From: JBCCCJ01 sp039029315
Lineage (GTDB): Bacteria; Bacteroidota; Bacteroidia; J057
DNA: 64,000 nucleotides
NCBI GenBank assembly: GCA_039029315.1
Contig: JBCCGK010000036.1
Location: 1 to 64,000, forward strand
Direction of reading: 5' to 3'
A program made the translations under genes and the position numbers. This document shows positions 63,123-64,000 of this stretch, piece by piece. How positions within the stretch are numbered: position 1 is the first letter of the stretch; each line of letters opens with the position of its first letter. The notes under the pieces were generated by a model. It was not told the origin of the DNA. It made no database searches and saw only the letters and a list, made by a program, of their open reading frames with translations.

Positions 63123-64000
63123 ATGCGCCGTTTTACAATTTTCTGGACCGGACTGATGATTCTCCCGCTTCTGGGGCTATCACAAACAAGAACGAATTTT
63201 GAAGTTCCTGAGCAATTTTACGCCAGGACTGATCGACCATATTATATTCTGGGAGAACATCTTTGGTACCAGGTATATGGATTGTTTCAGTCCAATGAAT
63301 TCCTTCAAAGTAAAGTCATATATGCTGATCTCATCAGTCCAGAGGGCAACATCATTCATACTCAGAAACTAAAGATGAATCAGGCCAATGCCATGGGGGA
63401 TTTTGTTGTCGAGACCCATTGGAACCCAGGCTGGTATCGCATTCGGATTTATAGTAAGTGGAACATGAATTTTTCTCCTCCCCCCACTTATACCCTCTCT
63501 TTTCCAGTATTGAATATCCCTTCGAGCCTACCAGATGCCCTCCCAAAGGATTCTATCCCTCCTTCCCAATTGGTTCAGTCCCCCCCCCAAATAGAGCTTG
63601 CCGGAGAAAACGGACTCGCCATCTCCTTGAATCAAGACAGCTATTCTCCTCGTAGTACTGTTCTGCTCGATCTTGGTCTGAAGGATCCCAATCACCCCCT
63701 AACTTCAGCCAATGTATCTATTTCTGTGGTCCAGCTAGCATTTTTTAAGGAAATGCTCCAAAACCAGCAAAGGATTAAGGATGTCGTTCCGCTAGAATTT
63801 TCTTCCTATCAAAGGAATACTAAGTACTATCCACCTGAACAGAATTTTCAGGTCAATATGAAATTGACTTCTGAAACGGATAAGCCTATTACCTCTAATT
63901 TCATTCAGGGTGTGGTCATGCAGTCTGGCAAAATGAATTATACTCAGTCTCATAATGGGCGCGCAAAAATTCAATTTGGAGAAATCTATGGATCAAGCCC
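63123..64000 (+). CDS. MG2-like secreted protein, N-terminal part (cut by window end)
   Basis: A reading frame of at least 292 codons starts with an ATG at 63123 and runs off the window. It begins with a signal peptide (FTIFWTGLMILPLLGLSQ), followed by FYARTDRPYYILGEHLWYQV, the start of an MG2/macroglobulin-like domain as seen in Bacteroidota surface proteins next to TonB receptors, and a second immunoglobulin-like segment (SYSPRSTVLLDLGL). It is 22 bp downstream of the DUF4249 gene and forms one operon with it and the receptor. Confidence 0.75.
   Translation, partial: MRRFTIFWTGLMILPLLGLSQTRTNFEVPEQFYARTDRPYYILGEHLWYQVYGLFQSNEFLQSKVIYADLISPEGNIIHTQKLKMNQANAMGDFVVETHWNPGWYRIRIYSKWNMNFSPPPTYTLSFPVLNIPSSLPDALPKDSIPPSQLVQSPPQIELAGENGLAISLNQDSYSPRSTVLLDLGLKDPNHPLTSANVSISVVQLAFFKEMLQNQQRIKDVVPLEFSSYQRNTKYYPPEQNFQVNMKLTSETDKPITSNFIQGVVMQSGKMNYTQSHNGRAKIQFGEIYGSS

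Overview
The window looks like chromosome of a Bacteroidota bacterium, probably Saprospiria/Lewinella-like; the lineage is an inference. Six secreted proteins end in type IX secretion (T9SS) sorting domains. A TonB-dependent receptor has an N-terminal STN domain and is followed by a DUF4249 lipoprotein. Shine-Dalgarno sites are not evident, and many genes are preceded by the Bacteroidota -7 box TAnnTTTG. No rRNA, tRNA, prophage or CRISPR array was seen.

Layout. 1-139: tail of an ISKra4-like transposase cut by the window edge. 202-9035: trkA, a secreted metalloprotease-like protein, a DtxR/MntR-type regulator with smpB, a large BNR-repeat T9SS protein, two abutting 161-bp MITE-like elements and a sulfotransferase-like gene. 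9150-16094: a voltage-gated K+ channel, guaA, two tandem LpoA-like TPR plus periplasmic-binding proteins, and an unknown gene. 16283-21556: accessory-looking stretch with a tiny T9SS protein, a helical-repeat protein, a small secreted protein, a DUF697-like membrane protein, a MITE and a TIR-TM-PDZ protein. 22006-29327: rplT, rpmI, a rhodanese lipoprotein, an M42 aminopeptidase, an orphan HPt protein, several conserved unknowns and manA. 29406-43975: a BNR T9SS protein, a TamB-like giant, an M4 protease, an esterase, a universal stress protein, a rhomboid protease and a double-NBD ABC ATPase. 44082-51514: an SprB-repeat T9SS protein, then a SAM-I riboswitch controlling metY, with metX downstream beyond a hairpin and a MITE, and a PA0069-type radical SAM gene. 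51586-59046: a minus-strand block with a small membrane protein, a lytic-transglycosylase-like protein, a triple helix-hairpin-helix protein, a PAS histidine kinase, an active/degenerate TraB pair and folA. 59226-64000: TonB receptor, DUF4249 lipoprotein and the start of an MG2-type protein.

Most notable are (i) four MITE-like elements of exactly 161 bp with GAGACTG termini and TWA target triplets, two of them placed in the overlapping stop codons of two convergent genes so that both stops are rebuilt; (ii) the TIR-TM-PDZ protein, which has the layout of a one-chain envelope sensor with a cytoplasmic NADase-like effector; (iii) an active/inactive TraB pair; and (iv) the SAM-I riboswitch ahead of metY-metX. 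No multi-gene system of a clearly new kind could be shown; the TIR-PDZ gene is the best single candidate.
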